Shown: positions 7,599 through 15,929, counted from the first letter of the stretch. The stretch is 18,443 bases of DNA from Actinomycetes bacterium (GCA_025464025.1 JAODBP010000227.1:1-18443); one strand, 5' to 3'. The notes: a model not told the origin generated them from the sequence alone. Numbers and translations: made by a program.

Positions 7599-7739
7599 AC
7601 TCCGCTATGGGATTCCGAAGAACTCAACCATAAGATCCCGAAAATTCGTAAATGAATGGTTCCTCGACTACCACAATGGGGTAGATCGGGTGGAAGCTCC
7701 AAGACTGGGGCTCCCCGCGTGGTGCGGGAGAGGAGGATC
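7599..7739 (+). promoter_or_regulatory. AT-rich spacer before the second binding-protein gene, possible internal promoter
   Basis: The first 80 bases are clearly less GC-rich than the flanking genes and contain -10-like TAAGAT (7631-7636) and CACAAT (7672-7677), without a convincing -35 partner. A weak 7-pair stem with one bulge (about 7711-7730) lies just ahead of the ribosome-binding site. Binding protein 2 could therefore have its own promoter, but read-through from the operon is equally possible. Confidence 0.3.
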
Positions 7740-9320
7740 ATGACCAAGACCAAGCTCCGACGCGTCCTGGTGCTCGTGGTCGGCGGGGCGCTCGTCCTGT
7801 CGGCGTGCGGCTCCAGCGACTCGTCGTCCGAAGCGGCGCCGACCAAGCCCAGCTCCGACTTCGATCCCAACGGCTCGCTGACGGCGGTGCTGGTGCAGGC
7901 GCCGTCGACGTTGGACCCGGCCAAGCCGGTGAACACCGGCCCGTGGCCGTACATGTCGTCGATCTACGACCGGCTCGTGGGACGTGACGACGACAACAAG
8001 CTCCTGCCGATGGTGGCGACCTCGTGGTCGTTCTCGTCCGACGGCAAGACGTTCACGATGAAGCTCCGCAAGGACGTGAAGTTCAACGACGGCACGCCGC
8101 TCACGTCGGCCGACGTCAAGGCGTCGATCGAGCGGGCCCAGACGATCACCGGCTCGGCGTGGGTGAAGGCGCTGTCTGCCATCGCGTCGATCGACACGCC
8201 GGGCCCGTACCAGGTGCAGTTCAACCTGAGTCGTCCGTCGGGCGGCCTCCCCGCGCTGTTCGCCACGCCGGCGGGCTCGGTCATCAACGCCAAGGCGATC
8301 GCCTCGGGCGAGGACCTGGCCACGAACCCCGGCCCCGATGCCGGGTCGGGCCCGATGATCGTGAAGTCGATCGTGCTGAACAGCCGCGTCGACTACGTGC
8401 GGGCCGACAACGACTACTGGGACCCGGATGCGAACCGGCTGGCCAAGATGAGCCTGCAGCGGGTGCCGGAGTCGGTCGCTCGCTTGAACGCGCTGCGCTC
8501 GGGGCAGGCCGACGTGGCCACGATCAAGCTCGAGACCTCCAAGCAGGCGAAGGCGCTGGCCAAGCAGGGCGCGTTCGTCTACAAGGAGAAGCCCAACAGC
8601 CAGGTCAACACGGTGTTCATGAGCCGGACCGGCACGCTGTCCGACGTGCGGGTGCGCCAGGCCCTGAACTACGCCATCGACCGCAAGGCCATGGAGGCCG
8701 CCACCGGTGGTGACTGCCAGGCGACCAGCCAGGTCTTCACGCGTGGCGCGGTGGGCTTCGACGGGTCGCTCGACCACACCTTCGACCGGGATGTCGCCAA
8801 GGCCAAGAAGCTGCTCGCGGACGCGGGTCACCCGAACGGCCTGACGGTCTCGCTGAGCGTGCCCCAGGGCGCGCAGCCCTACGAGTTCCTGGCGCCGATC
8901 ATGCAGCAGCAGATGGCCGACGCCGGGATCAAGCTCGAGGTCAGGGTGAAGGACCCGGTGTCCTACACCCAGCAGTTCCTCGCTGGGCAGGACGACATGA
9001 TGTTCGCCACGATCCAGAACTACGTGGACCCTGGCCTCATGCTCGACCTCTTCTACTTCGGCGGCCAGCAGATCGCCAAGGGCATCGACGACATCACCAC
9101 GCTGGCGGCGGAAGGCCAGGACCGCACCCAGCCGACCAAGGTCTGGCAGCAGAAGTACGTCGACATCTCCCGGATCACCCAGGACCAGGCCCTGGTCATG
9201 CCGACGTGCAGCAGCAAGGCCCAGTACCTCATGACGAAGAAGGTGGGTGGCTTCGACAAGATGCCGGGCCAGCTCGAGTCGGCGGCCTTCGAGGGCCGCG
9301 TGCTCTGGAAGACGAAGTAG
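7740..9320 (+). CDS. ABC importer solute-binding protein 2 (Dpp/Opp family 5), lipoprotein
   Basis: A 526-residue family-5 solute-binding protein, the same length as the product of 2151-3731. From residue 44 onward it aligns with that protein without a visible gap and with roughly four-fifths identity. The first 43 residues differ completely: here there is a lipoprotein signal with the lipobox LSAC (20-23), so C23 should be lipidated and hold the protein at the membrane, followed by a Ser/Asp-rich linker. The ATG at 7740 is preceded by GGGAGAGGAGG (7726-7736). An in-frame upstream start at 7656 would destroy the lipoprotein signal and is rejected. Differences from paralogue 1 cluster in loops such as TNPGPDAGSG versus TNPGRQSGSG and around residues 340-360, which may alter ligand choice. 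It is followed by a strong hairpin. Confidence 0.93.
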   Translation: MTKTKLRRVLVLVVGGALVLSACGSSDSSSEAAPTKPSSDFDPNGSLTAVLVQAPSTLDPAKPVNTGPWPYMSSIYDRLVGRDDDNKLLPMVATSWSFSSDGKTFTMKLRKDVKFNDGTPLTSADVKASIERAQTITGSAWVKALSAIASIDTPGPYQVQFNLSRPSGGLPALFATPAGSVINAKAIASGEDLATNPGPDAGSGPMIVKSIVLNSRVDYVRADNDYWDPDANRLAKMSLQRVPESVARLNALRSGQADVATIKLETSKQAKALAKQGAFVYKEKPNSQVNTVFMSRTGTLSDVRVRQALNYAIDRKAMEAATGGDCQATSQVFTRGAVGFDGSLDHTFDRDVAKAKKLLADAGHPNGLTVSLSVPQGAQPYEFLAPIMQQQMADAGIKLEVRVKDPVSYTQQFLAGQDDMMFATIQNYVDPGLMLDLFYFGGQQIAKGIDDITTLAAEGQDRTQPTKVWQQKYVDISRITQDQALVMPTCSSKAQYLMTKKVGGFDKMPGQLESAAFEGRVLWKTK

Positions 9321-9326
9321 CGGTGT

Positions 9327-9360
9327 GCGGTTCGGGTCGGGATGCCCCGGCCCGAACCGC
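9327..9360 (+). terminator. 15-pair hairpin terminator after binding protein 2
   Basis: GCGGTTCGGGTCGGG (9327-9341) pairs with 9346-9360 around the loop ATGC, with one G-U pair. It begins 7 bases after the stop codon and is not followed by a T-tract. It probably ends the importer transcript. Confidence 0.65.
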
Positions 9361-9479
9361 CGCCGGGTCGGTGGGGATCGGATCTACGCGCGCGCTGACG
9401 GATAGCATTCCGTCGTGCGGGTCCGGGTGCCATAGATGAGATGTCGGGTGGTCGGTGCCCGCCAACACCTGGTGGGCGG

Positions 9480-10772
9480 ATGAGCGATCGTCCAACCCTC
9501 GCCCCAGGCGGCGGGCCGTGGTCGCCGCTTTCGGTCCGGGTCTTCCGGTGGTTCTGGATGGTCTCGTTCCTGTCGAACATCGGCAGCTGGATGCAGCTGG
9601 TGACCGTCCCGTACGTCGTCGACCAGCTCACCCACTCCACGGCCTGGGTCGGCGTCGCCGCCTTCTGCTCCCTGTTCCCGATCGCCGCGACGGCGCCGAT
9701 CGCCGGCGCCTGGGCCGACCGCTACGCCCGACGGCGGATCGCGGTGCTCGGCCAGTGCACCATGCTCACCTCGACGCTCACCCTCCTCGTGCTCTGGGCG
9801 ACGGGTGCGGCGCGACCGGTGAGCATCCTCGCCTGCGTGATGGTGTCGGCCGTGGGGACCGGCATCGCCAACGTGAGCACGACGCCGCTGGTGTCCGAGC
9901 TCGTCCCCCCGCACCAGTTCCTCGCTGCGCTCCGGCTGAACGTGACCCAGACGTACGCGGCGCGAGCCGTGGGACCGGCGTTCGCCGGGATGCTGCTGGC
10001 GGCGGTCGGTCCCGGACCGGCGTTCGCCGTCAATGCCCTGACCTTCCTCCCGCTCCTGCTCGTGCTGCGGGTGGTGCCGGCCACGTCGACGTCCCACCAC
10101 GAGGACGGCCGGGCGTGGCGGCAGTTTCGTGAGGGCCTGTCGTACGTGCGGGCGAAGCCCGCGTTGGCCCTCTGCATGCGCATCACCGGGGCCGTCGGGT
10201 TCCTGGGGCTGTCGATCATCCAGTTGATCGAGCCTCTCGCTCGGCACGTGCTCCATCGATCGGCCGGCGAGTACGGCCTGCTGTTCGGGTGCTACGGCGC
10301 CGGCGCCATGAGCGGTGCGATCCTCTCCGTGGTGCTGGGGCAGCTCGTGCGCGGCTCCCGGCAGGCAGTCGTCGGATTCCTCGCCACGTCGGCGTCGGTC
10401 GTCGCGCTCGGCCTCGGCTCGTACGGGGTCGCGCTCGCGGCCGCCGCCGCGCTCGGCGCGGCATCGGTGGTGACCAACATGGCGGTCATCACCTCCTGCC
10501 AGGCGAACACCGACGATGCCTACCGCGGACGCGTGCACGCGCTGTTGAACGTGTACTTCAACGGCTCGGTGCCCCTGGGGGCGCTCGCCGGCGGCCTGCT
10601 CGCGGGCGTCGTCGGCCTGCGCGTCGTGTTCGTGGGCGCCGGCGCTCTGGGGATGGTGCTGCTGGCACTGCTGGTCAGGTCGTCGGCGTCGTTGCTGGCG
10701 CTGGATCGTTCCGCCACGGCGGATCCCGTGGTCGACGAGCTCGCCCTCGAGGCGCTCGAAGCGTTTGATTGA
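9480..10772 (+). CDS. MFS transporter, probable drug/siderophore-type exporter (MFS_3/EntS-like)
   Basis: A 430-residue, very hydrophobic protein with about 12 predicted membrane helices. The MFS motif A loop between helices 2 and 3 reads GAWADRYARRR (76-86). A central cytoplasmic loop separates the two halves (HHEDGRAWRQFREGLSYVRAKP, split here as HHEDGRAW and FREGLSYVRA). The opening FRWFWMVSFLSNIGSWMQ pattern and the REGLxYV segment after the central loop are typical of the MFS_3/EntS branch, which mostly exports small molecules using the proton gradient. The ATG at 9480 was chosen because the protein then starts just before the first helix. An in-frame ATG at 9441 adds 13 unremarkable residues, and neither has a strong ribosome-binding site. 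It is separated from the importer by a terminator, so it is probably its own unit; the substrate is unknown. Confidence 0.85.
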   Translation: MSDRPTLAPGGGPWSPLSVRVFRWFWMVSFLSNIGSWMQLVTVPYVVDQLTHSTAWVGVAAFCSLFPIAATAPIAGAWADRYARRRIAVLGQCTMLTSTLTLLVLWATGAARPVSILACVMVSAVGTGIANVSTTPLVSELVPPHQFLAALRLNVTQTYAARAVGPAFAGMLLAAVGPGPAFAVNALTFLPLLLVLRVVPATSTSHHEDGRAWRQFREGLSYVRAKPALALCMRITGAVGFLGLSIIQLIEPLARHVLHRSAGEYGLLFGCYGAGAMSGAILSVVLGQLVRGSRQAVVGFLATSASVVALGLGSYGVALAAAAALGAASVVTNMAVITSCQANTDDAYRGRVHALLNVYFNGSVPLGALAGGLLAGVVGLRVVFVGAGALGMVLLALLVRSSASLLALDRSATADPVVDELALEALEAFD

Positions 10773-10775
10773 TCG

Positions 10776-10825
10776 CCCGCCTGCCCTGGGATGGGGATGA
10801 GCCCGGATTCGACGTGTCAGGCGGG
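10776..10825. terminator. Inverted repeat between convergent genes, possible bidirectional terminator
   Basis: CCCGCCTG (10776-10783) pairs with CAGGCGGG (10818-10825), and an inner CTGGG/CCCGG stem sits in the 34-base loop. It lies between the convergent MFS and HDOD gene ends and covers the HDOD stop codon. The long loop makes it a moderate candidate only. Confidence 0.35.
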
Positions 10826-11680
10826 GGCGAGGGTGGTGGCGAGGTGGATGGCGTCGTTGCGGGCGGTGCGGCTGAGGGGCCAGGCGTCTTCGGGTCGGAT
10901 GTTGCCGATCTCCAGACCGGGGATGAGGTGCTGGGTGAGCGTGCCGGCGTCGTCGGGGTCGTCGTCGTGGCGGAGGGTGAGTGCGCTGAGGGCGAGGCCG
11001 GCGGTGATGGTGCGGGCGAGGCCGGAGCTGAAGTGCTGGGCGTCGGGGTGGAGGCGGATGGCGTCGACGAGGTCGTCGGGGAAGTTCCAGGCGGCGAGGC
11101 TGTGGGCGAGGAGGTCACCATGGTGGGCGCCGAGGAGCTCACGTTCGAGGTCCGCCCGGCCGGAGCAGTCCCAGTGCGGGGTCTCGGCGGTGATGGTGGC
11201 GTGGGCTTCGGGTGCTTCCTTGCGGAGCAGGAAGTCGCCGAGCTCGTGGAGGAGGCCGAGGCAGAGGCCTTCGGGGCGGAGGACGCCGATGCGTCCGGCG
11301 AGGGTGGAGGCGCTGGCCGCCGCTGCCGCGGCACGGTCCCAGAAGCCGTCGGGGACGTCGGCGTCGGCGCCGAGCGCGCCGGCGGCATAGGCGGCGGCGA
11401 GGCTGTGGATGGAGACGAACCCGACGACGGTGACGGCGAAGGGAAGGTTCCGGACGCGGCCGGCCATGCCGTAGTAGGCGCTGTTGGCGAGCTTGAGGAT
11501 CTGGGCGCTCATGGCCGGGTCGGTGGCGAGCACGTCGGCGAGGTCGCGGGCGGACGCCCGGTTGTCACCGGCGACCTGGAGGACCTGGGTCGCCACGGCG
11601 TGTTGGGCGGGAAGGTCGTCGAGCTGCCTGGCGAGCGCGTTCGGGTCGGGGAGCTGGTCGTGGGGCGCGGTCATGGTCAT
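10817..11680 (-). CDS. HDOD domain protein
   Basis: A 287-residue cytoplasmic protein with an HDOD domain over about residues 18-215. The hallmark is DPAMSAQILKLANSAYYG (54-71), followed by the GLLHELG stretch near 142-148, where HE replaces the HD pair of true HD phosphohydrolases. HDOD domains are non-catalytic relatives of HD domains found in bacterial signalling proteins, often tied to c-di-GMP, motility or stress regulation. The C-terminal part after about 230 shows no recognised domain. The ATG at 11680 overlaps the stop of the upstream EAL gene (ATGA) and has GGAGG four bases ahead; ATG at 11674 is an alternative. The overlap implies co-translation with the EAL protein. Confidence 0.85.
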   Translation of the reverse strand: MTMTAPHDQLPDPNALARQLDDLPAQHAVATQVLQVAGDNRASARDLADVLATDPAMSAQILKLANSAYYGMAGRVRNLPFAVTVVGFVSIHSLAAAYAAGALGADADVPDGFWDRAAAAAASASTLAGRIGVLRPEGLCLGLLHELGDFLLRKEAPEAHATITAETPHWDCSGRADLERELLGAHHGDLLAHSLAAWNFPDDLVDAIRLHPDAQHFSSGLARTITAGLALSALTLRHDDDPDDAGTLTQHLIPGLEIGNIRPEDAWPLSRTARNDAIHLATTLAPA

Positions 11681-13239
11681 GGTGCCTCCAGGGCGACGTT
11701 CGTGAACGAGGTGGGGCGGCCGAGGGCGTAGCCCTGGCCGTGGTCGCAGCCGAGCTGTCGCGCCCAGCGGAGCTGCTCGGGGGTCTCGATGCCTTCGGCG
11801 ATGACCTCCAGGCCGAGGGTGGCGGCGAGATCGGTGATCGCTCGAGCGACCGCGGCGCGTGTGGGGTCGGTGCCGGCGTGGGTGACGAAGGTGCGGTCGA
11901 GCTTGATCACCTCGACCGGGAACCGGCCGAGTCGGTCGAGGGAGGAGTGGCCGGTGCCGAAGTCGTCGATCGCGATGCGGACGCCGATCCGGTGGAGCTC
12001 GGTGAGCACGGCGGCGCCGTGGCCGGGGTCGTGCATGAGCTCGGTCTCGGTGAGCTCGAGGCAGAGGTCGGTGCCGACGAGCCAGTTCGACTTGAGCTCG
12101 GCGACGACGTGGTCGATGAGGTCGGGGTCGTCGAGCTGCAACGCGGACAGGTTCACCGCGATGTAGGCGGGAGCCGCTGTGCCCGCGGTGTCACGCCACC
12201 GTCCGAGGTCGCGACACGCGGTGGCGATGACGTCGCGGCCCAACGCGATGATCTGCCCGGTGGCTTCCGCGACCCGGACCGCTTCCAGCGCCGGGATCGG
12301 CCCGAGGAGCGGGTGCTGGAACCGCAGGAGCGCCTCGACCGTGACGATGCGGTGGTCTCGAAGCGAGCGGATCGGCTGGTACGCGACCGGGAGGGACCCG
12401 TCGTCGAGCGCGGCGGCGAGGCCACGCGAGATGCGCTCGGCCCGGCCCGGCACGGCGAGCGGCGCGGCGCCGGTGGGGGGCCGATCCTCGACGGGGGAGC
12501 GATCGGCCGGGGACAGCGAGCCGATGAAGCCGACCGAGCGGTCCGCCCGAACGACGGGCACCACCTCGGCACGCAGGTGCCGCACGGCACCGGTCGCGTC
12601 CAGCACCCGGAACGCGAAGGTCACCTCCTCGCCGTCGATCGTCCGCTCGATCGCCGCGTGCACCGCGTCGCGATCGTCGGTGGCGACGTCGTCGAGCCAG
12701 CCGAGATCGAGGAGAGCAGCCGGTCGGTGGCCGAACAGGGCGGCGAACCGGTCGTTCACGTAGTCGAGACGGAGCCCGTGGCCCGAGCTGAACACGCCCG
12801 TCGGGGCATGGGTCGCCATGGCCTCGAAGCGATCCTCGGCCACCTGTGCTCGCTCGAGGGCTCGACGCAGCGGCGTGGTCCGTCGGAAGGTCAAGGCGAA
12901 GCGCCCCTCCGCCCCGATCCCCAACGTGGAGGCCTCCACCGACACGGTGAGGGCAGAACCGCCTCGGCGGACCAGGCTGCCGGTCACGCTCCCCGAAGCG
13001 GGCTCGAGGTCGACGAGCTGCACCCGGTGCTCGAGCGGCTCGGCGATCAGGAGCGTGAGCCCGCCGAGCAGCGTGCCCTCGAGCTCGTTCGCCGGCATGT
13101 TCAACATGGACACCAGGGCCGCGTTCACCCACTCGATGCGGTCACCATCGACCAGGGCGATCCCGTCTTGGCTCGCCCGCACGACCTCCGACAACGACGT
13201 GTCGACGGGTGCGGTCCGTGCCGGTGCGATGGCGTCCAT
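11677..13239 (-). CDS. PAS-PAS-EAL cyclic-di-GMP phosphodiesterase
   Basis: A 520-residue cytoplasmic signalling protein. Two PAS-type sensor regions lie at about residues 14-120 and 130-245, the second with DYVNDRFAALFGH. An EAL domain follows at about 270-515 and hydrolyses c-di-GMP to pGpG. Catalytic and metal-binding motifs appear complete: EALLR (302-306), NLS (363-365), ELTE (395-398), DDFGTG (425-430), KLDR (446-449), AEGIET (481-486) and QGY (502-504). There is no GGDEF domain, no membrane segment and no signal peptide. The start at 13239 (MDAIAPAR) has a weak GAGG upstream; an in-frame GTG start at 13326 would add an arginine-rich stretch and is less likely. It overlaps the HDOD gene by four bases. 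The signal sensed is unknown. Confidence 0.9.
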   Translation of the reverse strand: MDAIAPARTAPVDTSLSEVVRASQDGIALVDGDRIEWVNAALVSMLNMPANELEGTLLGGLTLLIAEPLEHRVQLVDLEPASGSVTGSLVRRGGSALTVSVEASTLGIGAEGRFALTFRRTTPLRRALERAQVAEDRFEAMATHAPTGVFSSGHGLRLDYVNDRFAALFGHRPAALLDLGWLDDVATDDRDAVHAAIERTIDGEEVTFAFRVLDATGAVRHLRAEVVPVVRADRSVGFIGSLSPADRSPVEDRPPTGAAPLAVPGRAERISRGLAAALDDGSLPVAYQPIRSLRDHRIVTVEALLRFQHPLLGPIPALEAVRVAEATGQIIALGRDVIATACRDLGRWRDTAGTAAPAYIAVNLSALQLDDPDLIDHVVAELKSNWLVGTDLCLELTETELMHDPGHGAAVLTELHRIGVRIAIDDFGTGHSSLDRLGRFPVEVIKLDRTFVTHAGTDPTRAAVARAITDLAATLGLEVIAEGIETPEQLRWARQLGCDHGQGYALGRPTSFTNVALEAP

Positions 13240-13311
13240 GAGCAACGACCTCAGGGTTGGGACCGCCGTCCGCACCCTTCTCGGACGCGCACGCCCGAAC
13301 CTGAGCCTTGG

Positions 13312-13338
13312 CGAGGGCGGGACCACCCCGCGCCCTCG
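13312..13338 (-). terminator. Hairpin just downstream of the metB-type gene
   Basis: CGAGGGCG (13312-13319) and CGCCCTCG (13331-13338) form an 8-pair stem with an 11-base loop. It begins three bases beyond the stop codon of the cystathionine gamma-synthase gene on the minus strand. It would separate that transcript from the EAL gene. Confidence 0.45.
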
Positions 13339-13341
13339 TGG

Positions 13342-14493
13342 TCAGGAGTCGAGGGCGTGCTGGAGGTCGGCGAGGAGGTCGTCGATCGTCTCGATGCCCA
13401 CCGAGAGCCGGACGAGGTCGGCCGGCACCTCGAGCGGGGTGCCGGCGACCGAGCCGTGGGTCATGCGGGCCGGGTGCTCGATGAGCGACTCGACGCCGCC
13501 GAGCGACTCGGCGAGGGTGAAGACCCGGGTGCGCTCGCACAGGCGCAGCGCGGCGTCCTCGCCGCCCCGGAGGCGCAGGCTCACCATCCCGCCGAAGCGG
13601 CGCATCTGCCGGGCGGCGACGTCGTGGCCGGGGTGCGACGGGAGGCCGGGGTAGAGCACCTCGGCCACCGCCGGGTGGTCCACCAGCATGGCGACCACCG
13701 CCGACGCGTTGTCGCTGTGACGGTCCATGCGAACGCCCAGCGTCTTGGCTCCTCGCAGCACCAGCCAGCTGTCGAACGGGCCGGGCACGGCACCGACCGC
13801 GTTCTGGTGGAAGCGGACCTGCTCGCCGAGCTCGGCATCGGTGAGCACGAGGGCCCCACCGACCACGTCGGAGTGGCCGCCGAGGTACTTGGTGGTCGAG
13901 TGCACGACGACGTCGGCGCCGAGCGCCAGGGGCTGCTGGAGGTAGGGCGAGGCGAACGTGTTGTCGACCACCAGCAAGGCGCCACCGGAGTGGGCGACGT
14001 CGGCCAGGGCGGTGATGTCGGCGATGCCGAGCAGCGGGTTGGTGGGCGTCTCGCACCACACGACCGTGGTGCGGTCGGTGATCGCCGCCGCCACGGCTTC
14101 GGGATCGCCGATCGGCGCCGCTGTCCAGCTCACCCCCCACTGCTCGAACACCCGGGCGACGAGCCGGAACGTGCCGCCGTAGGCGTCGTGGGGGAGCACG
14201 ACGTGATCGCCGGGTCGACACACCGTCCGCAGCAGGGTGTCCTCGGCGGCGAGCCCGGTGGCGAAGGCGAGGCCGACGGGGCCGCCCTCGAGCGCGGCGA
14301 GGCAGGTCTCCAACGCGGTGCGGGTCGGGTTGGCCGAGCGGGAGTACTCGTAACCGCCCCGCAGGCCGCCGACGCCGTCCTGGGCGTACGTCGACGTCTG
14401 GTAGATCGGCACGACCACGGCACCGGTGCCGGCATCGGGCTCCTGGCCGGCGTGGATGGCCCGGGTCTCGAAGCCCAGCTCGTCGCCGCTCAC
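13342..14493 (-). CDS. metB: Cystathionine gamma-synthase / gamma-lyase (PLP-dependent)
   Basis: A 383-residue Cys/Met-metabolism PLP enzyme of normal length. Hallmarks are IYQTSTYAQ (30-38), YEYSRSANPTR (48-58) for cofactor phosphate contacts, D178 in VVDNTFASP, and the PLP-binding lysine K202 in HSTTKYLGGHSDVVGG. Synthase activity joins O-acyl-homoserine and cysteine into cystathionine; lyase activity splits cystathionine into cysteine. Sequence alone does not separate the two well in actinobacteria. The immediate partner is cystathionine beta-synthase, which favours the reverse (cysteine-making) direction, as for the adjacent cbs and metB genes of mycobacteria. The GTG start at 14493 overlaps the cbs stop by four bases (GTGA), so the two are co-translated. 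A hairpin follows the stop. Confidence 0.92.
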   Translation of the reverse strand: MSGDELGFETRAIHAGQEPDAGTGAVVVPIYQTSTYAQDGVGGLRGGYEYSRSANPTRTALETCLAALEGGPVGLAFATGLAAEDTLLRTVCRPGDHVVLPHDAYGGTFRLVARVFEQWGVSWTAAPIGDPEAVAAAITDRTTVVWCETPTNPLLGIADITALADVAHSGGALLVVDNTFASPYLQQPLALGADVVVHSTTKYLGGHSDVVGGALVLTDAELGEQVRFHQNAVGAVPGPFDSWLVLRGAKTLGVRMDRHSDNASAVVAMLVDHPAVAEVLYPGLPSHPGHDVAARQMRRFGGMVSLRLRGGEDAALRLCERTRVFTLAESLGGVESLIEHPARMTHGSVAGTPLEVPADLVRLSVGIETIDDLLADLQHALDS

Positions 14494-15866
14494 GCGTCAC
14501 CGCCGGCGAGGAAGCCGAGCACGTCGTGGCGGGTGACCACACCCTGGGGCTTGCCGTCCTCGAGCACGACCACGGCGTCGCTGGCCCGCAGCGCGGCGAG
14601 CAGCGCCGAGAGCGGCTCGCCACCGCCGACGAGCGGGAGCGGCGGGGCCATGTGGTCCTCCAGCCGGTCGCCCATCGCGGCCCGTCCCTCGACGAGGGCC
14701 TGGAGGAGATCGCGCTCGCCGACGGAGCCGACGACCTCGGCCACCATCACCGGCGGCTCGGCCCGCACCACCGGCATCTGCGACACGCCGTACTCCCGCA
14801 GGATGGCGACGGCCGACTCGACCGTCTCGTCGGGGTGCACGTGCACCAGCTGCGGGAGGACGGTGCCCTTTCGGGTCAGGACGTCGGCCACGGTGGGCTC
14901 GTCGGTGTCGACGTCGAGGAAGCCGTAGTCGGCCATCCACGAGTCGTCGAAGATCTTCGACAGGTAGCCCCGGCCACCGTCGGGCAGGAGCACCACGACC
15001 ACGGCGTCGGGACCGGCTCCGGCGGCCACCTGCCGGGCGGCGACCACGGCCATGCCGCACGACCCGCCGACCAGGAGCCCTTCCTCGCGAGCGAGGCGGC
15101 GGGTCATCGAGAAGCTCTCCTTGTCGGAGACGGCGATGATCTCATCGGCCACGGTGCGGTCGAAGGCCGTCGGCCAGAAGTCCTCCCCCACGCCCTCGAC
15201 GAGGTAGGGCCGGCCGGTGCCGCCGGAGTAGACGGAGCCCTCGGGATCGGCGCCGATCACCCGCACCCGGCCGTCGCTCACGTCCTTGAGGTAGCGGCCG
15301 ACCCCGCTGATGGTGCCGCCCGTCCCCACGCCGCAGACGAAGTGGGTGACCCTGCCGTCGGTCTGGTCCCAGATCTCCGGGCCGGTGGTCTCGTAGTGCG
15401 ACCGGGGGTTCTCCGGGTTCGAGTACTGGTCGGGCTTCCACGCCCCGGGTGTCTCCCGCACCAGCCGGTCGGACACCGAGTAGTACGAGTCGGGGTGCGA
15501 CGGATCGACGGCGGTCGGGCAGACCACGACCTCGGCCCCGTACGCCCGCAGCACGGCGATCTTGTCGCCGCTCACCTTGTCGGGCACCACGAAGATGCAG
15601 CGATGGCCCTTCTCCTGGCCGACGATGGCCAGGCCGACGCCCGTGTTGCCGCTGGTGGGTTCCACGATCACGCCGCCCGGCCGCAGGGCGCCACTGGCCT
15701 CGGCCGCCTCGACCATGCGCACGGCGATCCGGTCCTTCACCGAGCCGCCGGGGTTGACGTACTCGACCTTCGCCAGCACCAGCCCCGGCACCCGGCCGAC
15801 GACCTTCCGCAGGCGAACCAGCGGCGTGTCACCGATCAGCTCCAACACCGACTCGGCGTATCGCAC
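14490..15866 (-). CDS. cbs: Cystathionine beta-synthase with C-terminal CBS domain pair
   Basis: A 458-residue cytoplasmic fold-type II PLP enzyme that condenses homocysteine with serine (or O-acetylserine) to give cystathionine. The catalytic core occupies about residues 1-310: GDTPLVRL (12-19), PLP lysine K44 in NPGGSVKDR, the TSGNT loop (71-75) and the phosphate-binding GVGTGGT (179-185). A CBS domain pair covers about 325-455, expected to bind adenosyl ligands and modulate activity. The N-terminal haem domain of animal enzymes is absent, as in bacteria. The GTG start at 15866 has no strong ribosome-binding site, but the protein begins exactly as family members do. Its stop overlaps the metB start. 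A hairpin at 15903-15929 lies just upstream. Confidence 0.94.
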   Translation of the reverse strand: MRYAESVLELIGDTPLVRLRKVVGRVPGLVLAKVEYVNPGGSVKDRIAVRMVEAAEASGALRPGGVIVEPTSGNTGVGLAIVGQEKGHRCIFVVPDKVSGDKIAVLRAYGAEVVVCPTAVDPSHPDSYYSVSDRLVRETPGAWKPDQYSNPENPRSHYETTGPEIWDQTDGRVTHFVCGVGTGGTISGVGRYLKDVSDGRVRVIGADPEGSVYSGGTGRPYLVEGVGEDFWPTAFDRTVADEIIAVSDKESFSMTRRLAREEGLLVGGSCGMAVVAARQVAAGAGPDAVVVVLLPDGGRGYLSKIFDDSWMADYGFLDVDTDEPTVADVLTRKGTVLPQLVHVHPDETVESAVAILREYGVSQMPVVRAEPPVMVAEVVGSVGERDLLQALVEGRAAMGDRLEDHMAPPLPLVGGGEPLSALLAALRASDAVVVLEDGKPQGVVTRHDVLGFLAGGDA

Positions 15867-15902
15867 GGCTCTGTTCTATCCCGATCCCGCCGTCGTCGGA
15901 CG

Positions 15903-15929
15903 TGCGCTGTCAGCCTCGCTGACCGCGCA
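15903..15929 (-). terminator. Hairpin spanning the stop codon of the VanY-type gene
   Basis: TGCGC-T-GTCAGC (15903-15914) and GCTGAC-C-GCGCA (15918-15929) pair over 11 of 12 positions around a 3-base loop. The carboxypeptidase stop codon (15912-15910) is inside the stem. It lies 37 bases before the cbs start, and so would separate or attenuate transcription between the two genes. Confidence 0.45.

Noticed and set aside
2280..9320. The two long similar segments considered as arms of a composite mobile element.
   Set aside because: The similarity starts and stops within the binding-protein coding sequences, with no terminal repeats or transposase; gene duplication explains it.
10769..11731. 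A Gly/Val/Glu-rich 320-codon plus-strand frame resembling a PE/PGRS-like protein.
   Set aside because: It is the antisense reading of the HDOD gene, whose minus-strand protein has the DPAMSAQILKLANSAYYG hallmark.
11740..14928. A 1062-codon open frame on the plus strand.
   Set aside because: It runs antisense to the EAL, metB and cbs genes, which have clear family motifs; such long shadows are common in high-GC DNA, and its product is low-complexity Glu/Arg/Gly-rich sequence.
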